5,289 bases of DNA from Bacteriovoracaceae bacterium (GTDB lineage: Bacteria > Bdellovibrionota > Bacteriovoracia > Bacteriovoracales > Bacteriovoracaceae): assembly GCA_018060635.1 (NCBI GenBank), contig JAGOVR010000102.1, forward strand, positions 1 through 5,289, read 5' to 3'. Shown piece by piece: positions 5,279 through 5,289 of this stretch. The notes under the pieces are model-generated. The model searched no databases, was not told where the DNA came from, and saw only the letters and a program-made list of their open reading frames with translations. Position 1 is the stretch's first letter, and the number at the start of each line of letters is the position of its first letter. The position numbers and the translations under genes are program-made.

Positions 5279-5289
5279 TGAAAGACGTC
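5278..5289 (+). CDS. Start of a downstream gene overlapping the rep stop codon (partial)
   Basis: The rep stop TAA and an ATG overlap as TAATG (5276-5280), and the frame stays open for four codons (MKDV) to the window edge. Such overlaps usually mark translational coupling in an operon. A partition gene such as parA would be a common neighbour, but nothing in four codons identifies the product. No strong Shine-Dalgarno sequence is seen. Confidence 0.35.

Overview
The window looks like the replication and maintenance region of a low-GC plasmid, or plasmid-derived replicon, of a Gram-negative bacterium. An iteron array, a Rep_3-type initiator and an XRE-family regulator lie together. Two genes for ATPases with apparent Sec signal peptides lie next to them. 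The AT-rich composition and this gene content suggest an intracellular or endosymbiotic proteobacterium (Holosporales- or Rickettsiales-like). That placement is inference, because no marker gene fixes the taxon.

Layout, left to right. At 1-591 (minus strand) is the N-terminal part of a SecA/DEAD-like ATPase; the rest lies outside the window. Upstream of it, 18 bp away in the same operon, 610-2445 (minus) encodes a 611-residue ClpX/HslU-like AAA+ protein with a signal peptide and a C-terminal membrane helix. Its promoter (2520-2547) and start codon are separated by a leader that can fold into a terminator-like hairpin (2466-2502). At 2638-2880 is the probable origin: an 8-bp AT-rich tandem repeat followed by six directly repeated 22-bp-spaced iterons in two blocks. 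At 2958-3464 (minus) is an XRE-type DNA-binding regulator with a palindromic, AT-rich promoter. The region 3465-3985 has no convincing gene. It holds that promoter, very AT-rich DNA, a seventh orphan iteron and a long inverted repeat just ahead of rep. At 3986-5278 (plus) is the initiator gene, starting at TTG behind a strong Shine-Dalgarno sequence. A further gene appears to start at 5278, overlapping the rep stop codon, and runs off the window.

How the parts may work together. Rep would bind the iterons to open the origin, and the single iteron upstream of rep could let it control its own synthesis. The C-terminus of Rep resembles domain I of DnaA, the helicase- and DiaA-binding domain, so Rep may recruit the replicative helicase directly. 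The operon on the left is cargo rather than replication machinery. It encodes two normally cytosolic kinds of ATPase, a SecA-like translocase/helicase and a ClpX-like unfoldase, both with export signals. The unfoldase keeps its pore loop, arginine finger and sensor-2 arginine, but has asparagine at both Mg2+-ligand positions. This exported pair is the most unusual content of the window.
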